This document shows, in pieces, positions 52,658-62,364 of a DNA stretch of 64,000 nucleotides. How positions within the stretch are numbered: the stretch's first letter is position 1; each line of letters starts with the position of its first letter. The stretch is from Bacillota bacterium. GTDB lineage: Bacteria; Bacillota; Clostridia; Lachnospirales; Lachnospiraceae. The notes under the pieces are model-generated. The model was not told the origin of the DNA, made no database searches, and saw only the letters and a list, made by a program, of their open reading frames with translations. The stretch covers positions 38,781-102,780 of the forward strand of contig JAEYOY010000019.1 of the NCBI GenBank assembly GCA_023411215.1, written 5' to 3'. The position numbers were made by a program, and so were the translations under genes.

Positions 52658-53875
52658 ATGCTGCGCAATTTAATAAAGTACCTGGTGGCACTGGTAGCCG
52701 TTGGATTATTATCGATCTTGTATAATACCTATTATATGGCGATTGTGTTTCTAACCATAATGGCAATCCCATTCTTTCTGTTTGCATTACTCAGTTATGT
52801 TTATGGCAGGTTAAAGGTTGATCTGGTATCGGTGATTCACGTGGCAAAGAAGGGTGAAGTCATACCGGTCTCCATACAGATCGATAATCCTACCGTGTTT
52901 CCGGTATCCCGAATTAGGCTTTATCTAACCTATAGAAATTCTTATTCAAAGCAGAAATACAAGAAAAATTATGTGGTCTGTGTAGATGCGAATACGAAGA
53001 CCTCCGTTATCTGTAATCTTTATTCCGAGTATGCCGGTAATCTGGAGGTGTCTTTGAATTATGTTAGAATTTATGACTATCTTAAGCTGTTCTCGTTGAG
53101 TAAGAAGAAAAAGACACAATTAACAATTGCTGTTCTTCCCATGTATTATGAGCTGCCTCAGAAATTGTTCTCGAGCCTTCATATAGGGATAGTGGAGAGC
53201 GATTATTATTCGGCGGTTAAGAGCGGAGATGATCCCTCAGAGGTGTTTTCAATCAGAGAGTATCGAGAAGGAGACAGACAACAGAGAATTCATTGGAAGC
53301 TTAGTAGGAAGCAAAATCAATTAATGATCAAGGAATTTAGCGAACCTTTAAACTGCTCAATTTTACTTTTTGTTGATCTGTGTGTACCTACGGATATCAA
53401 TCGCATGATCTTTATGGATTCAATTCTGGAATGTGCCCTGTCTTTGTCCTATACCCTTCTGATGGCCGGACAAATGCATTATTTTACCTGGTATGATGAA
53501 AAACTCGGAGCTTGTACAAGAATTCGGATATCGAAGGAGAAAGACCTGTTTGAGGCGGTAGATGGCTTACTCCATGTAATGCCTTATACCCCTGCAACAG
53601 ATGTGCTTACTGCATACGAGTCAGAGCATCCCAAGGAACAGTATTCCAATCTGATCTTCATAACCGGAGAACGGCCCAGAAAATTAACAGAAGGCTTATC
53701 CTCAATAAAAGCGATGTCCAGACAGGTAATCTATCTTGGCGAAATTGATAGCTGCCCCGGGTCGAAATATTATCCTAACGAGGTTATTGTACGTTCCGGC
53801 GATTCCGGTATTACTTATAATTCGATTGATACCCACCATGTGCAGAGAGATATGGAACTATTAAGGCTGGATTAG
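52658..53875 (+). CDS. DUF58 domain protein, two N-terminal membrane helices
   Basis: A 405-residue protein: two membrane segments (about 8-25 and 28-48), a beta-rich segment, then the DUF58 hallmark R-E-Y-R-E-G-D-R-Q-Q-R-I-H-W-K-L-S-R and a vWA-like fold with L-L-F-V-D-L-C. Standard partner of MoxR and the transglutaminase protein that follows, 15 bp away; the trio is thought to work in envelope or peptide-crosslinking functions. Confidence 0.9.
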   Translation: MLRNLIKYLVALVAVGLLSILYNTYYMAIVFLTIMAIPFFLFALLSYVYGRLKVDLVSVIHVAKKGEVIPVSIQIDNPTVFPVSRIRLYLTYRNSYSKQKYKKNYVVCVDANTKTSVICNLYSEYAGNLEVSLNYVRIYDYLKLFSLSKKKKTQLTIAVLPMYYELPQKLFSSLHIGIVESDYYSAVKSGDDPSEVFSIREYREGDRQQRIHWKLSRKQNQLMIKEFSEPLNCSILLFVDLCVPTDINRMIFMDSILECALSLSYTLLMAGQMHYFTWYDEKLGACTRIRISKEKDLFEAVDGLLHVMPYTPATDVLTAYESEHPKEQYSNLIFITGERPRKLTEGLSSIKAMSRQVIYLGEIDSCPGSKYYPNEVIVRSGDSGITYNSIDTHHVQRDMELLRLD

Positions 53876-53890
53876 AAAGGTTGTGTTTGC

Positions 53891-56449
53891 ATGTACCAGG
53901 ATTATGATGATGGGATTATCATGGATAATACCTTATTAATCATAGATGAGAAGAAAGCTGGTTTCCCTGTGACCACCAGATTGTTTCAATTACTGGTAAT
54001 TGTTATAGGGAGCTGGAGTGGTATCTCTATGCTCATCCAGACCATAGGTATCCCATGCAATACAATGCGGATTAACGGAGCAATACTTGCTTTCACAGCT
54101 CTCCTTTATGTCTTGTGCCTTCATTCTCCTTATGGTTTGATAAAACTGTTTTTTAGTGTCCTTTGTTATGGATTGTTTTTCTATAGTCGGTTGCCTGCAA
54201 TTCTGAACGGCTTCTATATTGTGGAGAATCTTGTGCTTCAACGAATCTCCGCCTATTACGGAACAGAACTATTGGTATTTAATGCTGATTATTCCACAAC
54301 AGAGGCGGACATCACATTACTTCTTATTATGATTTTATTTCCTGTCATCGGACTTTTCTCCCTAGCAGTGGTTCGTAATGTGTTGGTAGGCTTCGTAGGT
54401 GTCATCCTGTTTATTCCCGTGAGTGTCTGTTTTGCGTTGGGGCTAATTCCCTCGGAATCCTATTTGATTGCATATGCAGTAAGTCTCCTCTATCTATCCC
54501 GATCCGGATATAACTATTATCACAGTACGGAAAGACAGCAGAAGATGCTGCTGCATCGGATCAGCAGTCGGTCCGCAATATGGTTTAGTTTGCTTAGTCT
54601 TTTTATATTCTTTCTGATCAAGCTATTTGTAAGTAGAGAGGATTATGAAAATCTGGTTCAAATTAAGGAGATAAAAGCGGAGATACAAGCTGCGATGAAC
54701 GATTTTTCAATAGAAGAGTTCAGTGAAAAGATCTCGGATATTAATTTGTTTTCCAGGAAAGGAACCTCCACCGGTTTGAACGGAGGAGAATTAGGTAAGA
54801 CGGGACAGGTGCAATATCAGAATACCAAACATCTTATTATAACTGCACCAATTGGGTCCATTGACGAGGGCATTTATCTCAAGGGATATGTGGGAAGTGT
54901 ATACACCGGAGACCGATGGGAGAAGCATTCTCAAACGATGCAGGAGGAATACGAGCGACTTTTGCAGCGGCTTCCCCTGGAGCTCTTTCCATCGGTCAAC
55001 CAGATGAATATCTTCCTGGATCATTTTATTGTTAATGAGAGAGAAGAGATCGTACCCTCCACAGAAGAATCAAGCTGGTATGATTACAGTATGAATCAGG
55101 GTAGAATGAAGGTGGAATATAGAGGAGCGAATAAGAAGTACTTATATGCCCCTTACTTTACGGACTACGGTGCTCTAAGTAATATTTCATATGAGCAGGA
55201 TTTATATGCGGCTCCGACGATCAGGGAAGACAGTTACGAAATGCAATATTACTATAATATATTCCTACTGAATAATACTTCCTTTAATAAAAGCCTGATA
55301 GAGAAGCTCAAGGATTACACGGAATATGAGAAGCTTTACCGGGATTATGTTCACCGTGTTTATACCTTACTTCCGGAGGAAGGTTTAATTAACATAAAGA
55401 GGGACTTTGCTCCTGACCGGGTGAAGACCAAAACAGGAAGTATCACAGAGAAGATTGAATATGTGAAGAATTATCTACAACAGAATACCCAATATTCACT
55501 TACTCCGGGTAAGCTACCGAAGGGTGAGGATTTTGTAGAGTATTTTGTATATGAGAATAAGGTGGGGTATTGCGCCCATTATGCCTCAGCGGCAACCTTA
55601 ATGCTTCGCACTCTCGGTGTACCTGCCAGATATATTGAAGGCTATGCTGTTGGCTCAGAAGCCATCTACCGGAGTGCAGGTTCACAGGAAACAACAAGGT
55701 ATACGAATAATTCAGTAACGTCAAGCATAGTTACCCAATCCGAAGTGAATGTTATGGATTATAATGCGCATGCCTGGGTGGAGGTTTATTTTGATAATTG
55801 TGGCTGGGTACCGGTGGAATTCACACCGGGCGCTACCGTTGATTATAATGATTCGGTGGTGGCAGATATGGAAGAATTTAGTAACAATATTGAGAATGGT
55901 AATATCTTAAGTAGCCTTGAGGAATCTACAACGGAGCCAACACTTGAGCCCGAAGTTCCGAAACCGCAGCAGCCGTTAAATGAAGAGAATAATTATAGTG
56001 AGCGGAAGGAGGTAAACAGAAGCCTTGGCCGGTCTGATCACAGATTTCTTTTCACTATTTTAGGTGGTTTCCTGCTGGCACTGCTCCTATTCTTAATCTA
56101 CCGGATGAATATTACAAAGAAGACTAGATGGTCACTGAACTATAATAAGAGAGCTATCTTTTGCTACAGTGAGATCCAAAAAATGATCAGAACCGGGAGG
56201 GGCTTACCGGGAAAGGAAGCACTTCTGGAGGAGAGCGAAGAGTATGTAAAGGAGCATTTTAACTATATAGCAGAAAATGAGCTGGAGCAATTAATGGATA
56301 TTGTACGTAAAGCGCGATTTGGCAAGGGTTGGATCTCGGATGAGGAGCTAAAACAGGTGCTGAATTTTCGGGAATCATTATATCTTGAGCTTATGAAGAC
56401 TTTACCGATGCCTAAGAGACTCTACTTAAAATTCATTCTCTTAATATAG
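53891..56449 (+). CDS. TgpA-like membrane transglutaminase-domain protein
   Basis: An 852-residue protein: about five to six N-terminal membrane helices (to about 250), an extracellular region, a transglutaminase core with catalytic C561 (V-G-Y-C-A-H-Y-A) and H627 (N-A-H-A-W-V-E-V-Y), a C-terminal membrane helix (about 718-738) and a cytosolic DUF4129-like tail. Layout as in bacterial TgpA. The block after the His reads V-P-V-E-F-T-P-G. Third gene of the MoxR-DUF58 operon. Confidence 0.9.
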   Translation: MYQDYDDGIIMDNTLLIIDEKKAGFPVTTRLFQLLVIVIGSWSGISMLIQTIGIPCNTMRINGAILAFTALLYVLCLHSPYGLIKLFFSVLCYGLFFYSRLPAILNGFYIVENLVLQRISAYYGTELLVFNADYSTTEADITLLLIMILFPVIGLFSLAVVRNVLVGFVGVILFIPVSVCFALGLIPSESYLIAYAVSLLYLSRSGYNYYHSTERQQKMLLHRISSRSAIWFSLLSLFIFFLIKLFVSREDYENLVQIKEIKAEIQAAMNDFSIEEFSEKISDINLFSRKGTSTGLNGGELGKTGQVQYQNTKHLIITAPIGSIDEGIYLKGYVGSVYTGDRWEKHSQTMQEEYERLLQRLPLELFPSVNQMNIFLDHFIVNEREEIVPSTEESSWYDYSMNQGRMKVEYRGANKKYLYAPYFTDYGALSNISYEQDLYAAPTIREDSYEMQYYYNIFLLNNTSFNKSLIEKLKDYTEYEKLYRDYVHRVYTLLPEEGLINIKRDFAPDRVKTKTGSITEKIEYVKNYLQQNTQYSLTPGKLPKGEDFVEYFVYENKVGYCAHYASAATLMLRTLGVPARYIEGYAVGSEAIYRSAGSQETTRYTNNSVTSSIVTQSEVNVMDYNAHAWVEVYFDNCGWVPVEFTPGATVDYNDSVVADMEEFSNNIENGNILSSLEESTTEPTLEPEVPKPQQPLNEENNYSERKEVNRSLGRSDHRFLFTILGGFLLALLLFLIYRMNITKKTRWSLNYNKRAIFCYSEIQKMIRTGRGLPGKEALLEESEEYVKEHFNYIAENELEQLMDIVRKARFGKGWISDEELKQVLNFRESLYLELMKTLPMPKRLYLKFILLI

Positions 56450-56584
56450 TATAATCATAACTTCTAGAACGGGATCGAAAATCTTAAGAAAACACCTTCT
56501 AAGAATAGGGTAAATATGGTATACTGTATTGGTAATATAGGATATTGAAATCCGAAGTAAATATGGATAGAATGGAGTGGTTTT

Positions 56585-57220
56585 ATGAATAAAATAATTA
56601 CAATCAGCAGGCAGTTTGGCAGTGGCGGTCGAGAAATCGGATCAAAGCTGGCGAAGAAGCTAGGAATTCCATTTTACGATAACGAATTAATATCCAGAGC
56701 AGCTAAGGAAAGTGGATTTGCAGAGGCAGCCTTTGAGAATGCAGAGAAGAAAGCCTCCAACAGCCTTCTGTACTCCCTGGCAATGGGAATGAACGCCTAC
56801 GGCAATCAGGATATCGGCTTTACTCATCTTTCTCTGGATGATCAGTTATATCTTGCCCAATCCAATGTGATACGGAAGGTAGCGGAGGAAGGGGCTTGCG
56901 TAATTGTGGGTCGCTGTGCTGATTATGTACTCAGAGATTTTGTTAATGTAGTAAATATCTTTATTTGGGCAGACATCGAGGCCAGAAGGAAACGTGCAAT
57001 CGATCAATATCATCTGAAAGAAAACAAAGCGGAAGATGAAATTCTTCGAACGGATCGCCGGAGGGCAAATTATTATAATTATCATGCCAGTGAGAAATGG
57101 GGCAGAGCTGAGAATTATCACCTGTCTCTTCGAAGTGATTATATCGGTATCGATGGTACGGTGGATTGCATTGTGCAGTATCTCGAGTGTGGGGAAAGGG
57201 AGCAGGGCTTTACCAAATGA
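56585..57220 (+). CDS. cytidylate kinase-like family protein
   Basis: A 211-residue P-loop protein with I-S-R-Q-F-G-S-G-G-R-E-I-G at the N-terminus and V-G-R-C-A-D-Y in the core, the pattern of the cytidylate-kinase-like family widespread in clostridia. True substrate unknown; housekeeping Cmk has a different C-terminus. Stop overlaps the start of the exporter gene (ATGA). Confidence 0.88.
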   Translation: MNKIITISRQFGSGGREIGSKLAKKLGIPFYDNELISRAAKESGFAEAAFENAEKKASNSLLYSLAMGMNAYGNQDIGFTHLSLDDQLYLAQSNVIRKVAEEGACVIVGRCADYVLRDFVNVVNIFIWADIEARRKRAIDQYHLKENKAEDEILRTDRRRANYYNYHASEKWGRAENYHLSLRSDYIGIDGTVDCIVQYLECGEREQGFTK

Positions 57221-58395
57221 AATGGAAGGATAAACTGAATAAGCAATATCTGCAGATTTCGTTGTATGTAGTAATAACTGTTGTAGTGATTTATTCGCTT
57301 AGTCTGATTGTCAAGAGTGCACCGATGATATTAAAAAGCACGATGATACGGTTTCATTGGTTGGTTAGGGTAAGTAAACCAGTAATATATGGTTTTGTTT
57401 TTGCCTACCTTATGGACCCGGTTGTAGAGATGTTTGAACGCAGATATCGTAAGCTAAAGAAAACCAGGTTTTTTAAACGAATTGTTATGCCTCGGACCTG
57501 GGCAGCAGTTACCTCAGTGTTATTTTTGGTAATTGCAGTATTGAGTCTGATTTCTTTGCTTGTTTTTACGATTACAGATCAGATCCGGCTTATCACATTG
57601 GATGATGTGACAGAGCTGGGAAAGGAGTATCTGGCAGGCTGGAACAGCTTCTATGATTCAATACTTAATCGGCTTGATACACTGGATATACGATCTCAGG
57701 AAATTGAGCAGTATGTAAAGGATGCGACTACCTCCATCACGAATTATATCACCGGATTTATTAAGGGGATCTTTAACTCCATAACCAATATCTCCAGATA
57801 TTTCACCACCTTTATCTTCAGCTTCATCATAGGCTTCTATTTTATGATTGACGGAAGGATGTTTGTGTCTTATATCCGTAAGATATGCAAAGCGCTATTT
57901 CCGGACGAGCTGAATGACAGGCTGAAAAAGATGGCTGGGGATCTGGATCGGGTGTTTTCCGGATATATCCGGGGGCAGTTGATCGATGCCATTGTAATGA
58001 TGTTTTTAATTAGTATTGTATTATCAATTACAGGAGTAAAGTTCGCTATAGTCATCGGAATTATGGCCGGAATCGGCAATCTGATACCGTATTTTGGTCC
58101 GATAGTGGCATATATCAGTACCTCATTGGTTTGCGTGATTAATCAGGACCTTCGAACTTGGATAATCTCGATGATAATGCTATTTTTAATACAGGCGATT
58201 GATGGCAATCTGATCGGGCCGAAGCTTCTGAGCAGTTCCATTAAGATCCATCCGCTTATTATCATGGTCTCGTTTATCTTCGGAAGTGCAATAGGTGGAT
58301 TTCTCGGTATGCTTTTGGCTGTTCCGGTGGGGGCTTATCTGAAGCTTGTATTTGCCCGGTTTATAGATCATCGGCTCCGGAAGAAGGAAATCTAG
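57217..58395 (+). CDS. AI-2E family transporter (permease PerM-like)
   Basis: A 392-residue membrane protein with about eight helices and the AI-2E/UPF0118 block G-N-L-I-P-Y-F-G-P-I followed by I-D-G-N-L-I-G-P-K-L-L. Export of AI-2 is shown only for some members; others move Na+/H+ or are unassigned. Start ATG 57217 within the ATGA overlap, matching the family's N-terminus. Confidence 0.88.
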   Translation: MKWKDKLNKQYLQISLYVVITVVVIYSLSLIVKSAPMILKSTMIRFHWLVRVSKPVIYGFVFAYLMDPVVEMFERRYRKLKKTRFFKRIVMPRTWAAVTSVLFLVIAVLSLISLLVFTITDQIRLITLDDVTELGKEYLAGWNSFYDSILNRLDTLDIRSQEIEQYVKDATTSITNYITGFIKGIFNSITNISRYFTTFIFSFIIGFYFMIDGRMFVSYIRKICKALFPDELNDRLKKMAGDLDRVFSGYIRGQLIDAIVMMFLISIVLSITGVKFAIVIGIMAGIGNLIPYFGPIVAYISTSLVCVINQDLRTWIISMIMLFLIQAIDGNLIGPKLLSSSIKIHPLIIMVSFIFGSAIGGFLGMLLAVPVGAYLKLVFARFIDHRLRKKEI

Positions 58396-58750
58396 AGTTG
58401 AAATGATGAATGATCGGATTTTCTTAATAAATTGTAAGGAAAAATTAAGAAATTATATAGTCATTATTTAAGAAATATAGTGTAGGATTAATATGATGAT
58501 AAATAGCTTCACAAAGTAAGAATAGCGGTAGGAATTAGCGAATCATGCTTTCTATCGTTTGAATATAAAAAAGCATAATACAAGCTTAGAAGTATGTTCC
58601 AACGTCTTCAAGGGGTGTGGAACACCCTTGGTACAAACTGATTCAAAAAGTAGGAATGGTTGGGTTGTAGGAAGAGCTACCTCTTAGCGGGGTTGCAATA
58701 TTATCTATAGGTGATAGTTGATTCGGACTTCGAAGTAAGGAAGGTGTTAG
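58396..58750 (+). promoter_or_regulatory. intergenic region with TTAAGAAAT repeats
   Basis: 355 bp before the ABC transporter operon. Two direct TTAAGAAAT repeats start at 58446 and 58469, 23 bp apart, with an inverted TTCTTAA just upstream (about 58422), the look of a response-regulator binding region. A hairpin AAGGGGTGT/ACACCCTT (about 58609-58632) follows. No gene seen. Confidence 0.4.
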
Positions 58751-59548
58751 ATGAACAATAAAGATGACAAAATCATTGAGGTTAAAAATGTTAAAAAAAT
58801 CTACCGGATGGGTAAGGAACGGATTAGTGCGGTAGACGATGTCAGTTTTACCATTAATCGAGGGGAATTCTGTTGTCTATATGGTGTATCCGGTTCCGGT
58901 AAGTCTACTTTGCTTAATTTGATGGCAGGAATTGAGAAGCTCACCTCCGGCCAGATTATTATTAAGGGAAAGAATATTCATAAAATGAGTGAAAAGGGGC
59001 TGGCTAAATTCCGCCAGGATAATCTGGGCTTTGTCTTTCAGTCCTATAATTTAATGAATGCTATGACTGCTCTTGAGAATGTTGAGATGCCTCTGGTATT
59101 CAAGCGCATCACAACGAAGCAGAGGAAAAAGCTTGCTAAAGATATGCTAGTTAAAGTGGGGTTGGGTCCGAGACTGCGACATAGACCTAAGGAAATGAGC
59201 GGTGGACAGCAGCAGAGAGTGGGTATCGCAAGAGCTTTTGTAAGTAACCCCGAGATTGTTTTTGCGGATGAGCCTACCGGTAATCTGGATTCAAAGACTT
59301 CGAAGGAGGTTATGGACCTGATTAAGGAGATGGCTAAGGCGAATCATCAGACGATCGTTATGGTTACTCATGATCGCAGACTGGCTGAATATGCGGATAA
59401 GATAATCCATATATTTGACGGTAAGGTCCAGAATATTGAAATAAAAGAAGATTATCAAGTACGAACAGACTCCGAAGTTATAAATCAATATACACAGACA
59501 GACGAGTGTGGGGAGGTTGAGAAATCCAATCAACCGGTTACTGCATAG
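58751..59548 (+). CDS. ABC transporter ATP-binding protein (MacB/LolD type)
   Basis: A 265-residue ATPase: Walker A G-V-S-G-S-G-K-S-T, Q-loop V-F-Q-S-Y-N-L, signature M-S-G-G-Q-Q-Q-R, Walker B I-V-F-A-D-E-P-T. Sequence is of the MacB/LolD/FtsE-like group that works by mechanotransmission with FtsX-fold permeases such as the one at 62354. First of a four-gene set. Confidence 0.93.
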   Translation: MNNKDDKIIEVKNVKKIYRMGKERISAVDDVSFTINRGEFCCLYGVSGSGKSTLLNLMAGIEKLTSGQIIIKGKNIHKMSEKGLAKFRQDNLGFVFQSYNLMNAMTALENVEMPLVFKRITTKQRKKLAKDMLVKVGLGPRLRHRPKEMSGGQQQRVGIARAFVSNPEIVFADEPTGNLDSKTSKEVMDLIKEMAKANHQTIVMVTHDRRLAEYADKIIHIFDGKVQNIEIKEDYQVRTDSEVINQYTQTDECGEVEKSNQPVTA

Positions 59549-59613
59549 ATAGATCCAAAGTGCAACGTTAATCTAGAAGGACAACATCAAAAAAGGAAGA
59601 AGAGGGAAAGGGA

Positions 59614-62058
59614 ATGAAAGGAAAGTATAAAAAGATAAAAGTAATGTTCATTGCTTTTGCATTAATCATGTTTAATATTGTCGGTAGTGCGCCCAATGTA
59701 TATGCTTCGGAAGCACATACAATTATATTAGCGGGTAAGATGGAGGATTCCGAGTTGGTATTGACTCCGGGCCAGACCAAGCAGGTAAGAATACCGATTA
59801 AAGCACTTGGGGGACCGATGTCTAGTGCTATTGTAACTGTATCGGCAGGAGCTGCTCCATTTACCTTTTCGCAGCCAAAGTTAACGATGGAAGATCATAC
59901 ACCAGTGCCATACCTTTCCGATTATGGCATTACCTATGTGAGCTTTGATATCAAGGTAAAGGATACAGCAAAGATTGGAAATCATCCTATTACAATTAAG
60001 GTATCCAGTCCCGGTGAGGAAGGGATGATTAATCTGACGATGGAGCCAATTACCTTTTATATACTGAATGAATTAACACCGGCTCAGATATCATTGAGCC
60101 AGGTAAAGGTCAATAATGCAATCATCGGCAGTGTGGCAGAGGTTGAATTTGCCTTAAAGAATGAAGGACAAATTACTGCAAAAAATGCATATTATAGTAT
60201 CAATTATGGTACTACCGGTATAGCACCCAATTATGGTACCCAGAAGATTAAGCTGGATGATATGGAACCGGGACAGGTGAAATATGTAAGATTACCAATG
60301 GAGATATTGTCGAATGCGGAAGCGGGGTTAAAGACACTTACCGCAACTATCGAATATAAGGATTCGGACGGAAAAGAAGGAACCGATGTACATCAGATCT
60401 ATGTAGATGTGAAAAAGGATGACAATGCTCCGGAGCTGATGATTGATAGTGTTACATATGACGGCAAGATTAAGCCTGGCGCTGAGATTACCGTAAAGGC
60501 TGTTTTAAGAAATTACGGCGGACAAAAAGCAGAGAATGTAACAGTTAAAATCGATGATGCTACCACAGGCGCCGATGGTTTTTATAAGAATTATTTTACC
60601 GATACGATTTATACCGGCGGAGTAAAAGCAGATGGTAAAATTGAGGCAAAAATACCGTTAATGGTATCTACTCAAGCAACTAGTGGTAATAAGAAGCTCA
60701 ACTTAATTCTGGGTTATGAGGACAAGAACGGTAATAAATATACTTCTACGGTATCAATCTACCCGGAGATCGTCGGAGGAGGTTCAAGCTCAGGGCTGAT
60801 TTTAACAAATGTAAAACAGACGCCGGAGCAGCCGATTGCCGGTGACAATATGCAGGTATCCTTTGAACTTAAGAATGAAAGTGGTGCTGACATCACCGAT
60901 GTTAAGATATCACTTCCCGGTCTGGATGGAAGTACCTTTATTCCTACGAACTCCGAACCTTATATCTTAGTGGAAAAGATTGAGGCGGGAAAATCGAAAA
61001 AAGTATCTATTCCACTTAAGGTGTCGGCTAATATTCCTGAAGGACTTAATAATCTTTCTGTAAAATACAGCTATGGAGGAAACACCGCGGCTGATCCGGT
61101 TGTAATACCGATTCGTGACGTTCAGAATGATTTGGGTAGTAACAGTAAGCCTAAACTGATTATCAGTAAGTATGTTGCAGATGCAGAGGAATTACGAGCA
61201 GGTTCAACTTTTAATTTTACCTTTGATATCTATAATACACATTCCTCTGTCTCAGCAAAGAACATTACGGTTACCTTAACGCAGGCTGATAATATCTTCT
61301 CAGTAACCCAGGGTAGCAACAGCTTTTTCATCAGTAAGATAGAACCCGGAGCAGCGGTACAACAGTCGGTAGAACTGAAGGTAAAATCAGATGCCACCAC
61401 GAAGGCATATCCGTTAAAGCTTTCGATTGAATATGAATATGAGGGCATTAAACCTAATCCGGAGACCGGTGAAGTTGGTGAGAAGAGAACAGAGGAATTG
61501 AATCTTCAAGCAGTAGAGAATTCAAGACCAGTAGTGGATTATGTGAATGTTTATTCTTGGGATGGAAATGTTATATCCGGTAGTACGGCAACCTTATCCT
61601 TTGAGTTTTATAATATGGGTAAGTCTCCCTTGAATAATGTAATAGCTACAGTGGAAGGTGATTTTACAAAGGCAGACGGTAATATGTATTTCCTTGGAAA
61701 TGTTGCTGCGGGTAGTTCAGCCTTTGCGGAATTTGATGTAATACCGAATGTAGAAGGAACTGCAAACGGTTTACTTAGAGTGTCCTTTGAAGATAGTAAT
61801 GGAGAAAAAATAGAATTTACGAAAGAATTTCAGACCGAAGTAATGCCAGCAACCGTATTTGACCCGGGTATGGGTAACGGTGAAGCCGGAGAGGTATTTA
61901 ACCCTGAGATGCCGGCTGCTAAGGCCGCAATCCTACCGGTATGGCTGTTTGTTCTATTGCAAATAGTTATTGTTGCGGTATTTATTCCTGTGACAAGGAA
62001 GGTTGTAATAAGCGGATACAAGGCAAAGCTTCGTAAGAAGGAGCAGGAAGAAATTTAA
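59614..62058 (+). CDS. large surface protein with CARDB/COG1361-like repeats
   Basis: An 814-residue protein: signal peptide (cleavage near residue 31), then four or five Ig-like domains of the CARDB/NEW3/COG1361 type, each with the hallmark of a polar F-x-L-K-N-E/N-x-G strand followed by V-x-V-x-L (for example residues about 175-275, 285-390, 400-500, 515-640, 645-745), and a C-terminal membrane helix (about 775-797) with a basic cytosolic tail. It sits between an ABC ATPase and its permease, so it may be an extracellular arm of the transporter. Confidence 0.8.
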   Translation: MKGKYKKIKVMFIAFALIMFNIVGSAPNVYASEAHTIILAGKMEDSELVLTPGQTKQVRIPIKALGGPMSSAIVTVSAGAAPFTFSQPKLTMEDHTPVPYLSDYGITYVSFDIKVKDTAKIGNHPITIKVSSPGEEGMINLTMEPITFYILNELTPAQISLSQVKVNNAIIGSVAEVEFALKNEGQITAKNAYYSINYGTTGIAPNYGTQKIKLDDMEPGQVKYVRLPMEILSNAEAGLKTLTATIEYKDSDGKEGTDVHQIYVDVKKDDNAPELMIDSVTYDGKIKPGAEITVKAVLRNYGGQKAENVTVKIDDATTGADGFYKNYFTDTIYTGGVKADGKIEAKIPLMVSTQATSGNKKLNLILGYEDKNGNKYTSTVSIYPEIVGGGSSSGLILTNVKQTPEQPIAGDNMQVSFELKNESGADITDVKISLPGLDGSTFIPTNSEPYILVEKIEAGKSKKVSIPLKVSANIPEGLNNLSVKYSYGGNTAADPVVIPIRDVQNDLGSNSKPKLIISKYVADAEELRAGSTFNFTFDIYNTHSSVSAKNITVTLTQADNIFSVTQGSNSFFISKIEPGAAVQQSVELKVKSDATTKAYPLKLSIEYEYEGIKPNPETGEVGEKRTEELNLQAVENSRPVVDYVNVYSWDGNVISGSTATLSFEFYNMGKSPLNNVIATVEGDFTKADGNMYFLGNVAAGSSAFAEFDVIPNVEGTANGLLRVSFEDSNGEKIEFTKEFQTEVMPATVFDPGMGNGEAGEVFNPEMPAAKAAILPVWLFVLLQIVIVAVFIPVTRKVVISGYKAKLRKKEQEEI

Positions 62059-62091
62059 AAAGAGTAGGTTCCTATGAGGATGGAGGATAAT

Positions 62092-62364
62092 ATGGATATA
62101 TATTCAAGTAATGGAGTGTTGTTAGCAACAACATCAGTAGCTGTCAGCGAAAGTGGTAATGTTGTAAATGTGACCGGAGAAGGCATGCCTACCGACGAGG
62201 GTATGGTAGTGGATGCCATGGGAACAGGGGTAAAGGATCCTCTGTTATCCTCCTGGCCCTTTGTGATTGGTATCTCATTCGCTGTTCTGGCGATTAGTGT
62301 AGCTTTAGGTGTTCTCTTAGCAAAGAGAAAGATTAAAAAAGGAATTGAGTTATATGAGGATTAG
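62092..62364 (+). CDS. small one-helix membrane protein of the ABC operon
   Basis: Encodes 90 residues: a mildly polar N-terminal half without signal, one membrane helix (about 60-80, P-F-V-I-G-I-S-F-A-V-L-A-I-S-V) and a basic end. ATG 62092 follows GGAGG; the in-frame ATG at 62074 precedes that site. Its end overlaps the permease gene by 11 bp. Family not recognised; position suggests an accessory subunit. Confidence 0.6.
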   Translation: MDIYSSNGVLLATTSVAVSESGNVVNVTGEGMPTDEGMVVDAMGTGVKDPLLSSWPFVIGISFAVLAISVALGVLLAKRKIKKGIELYED

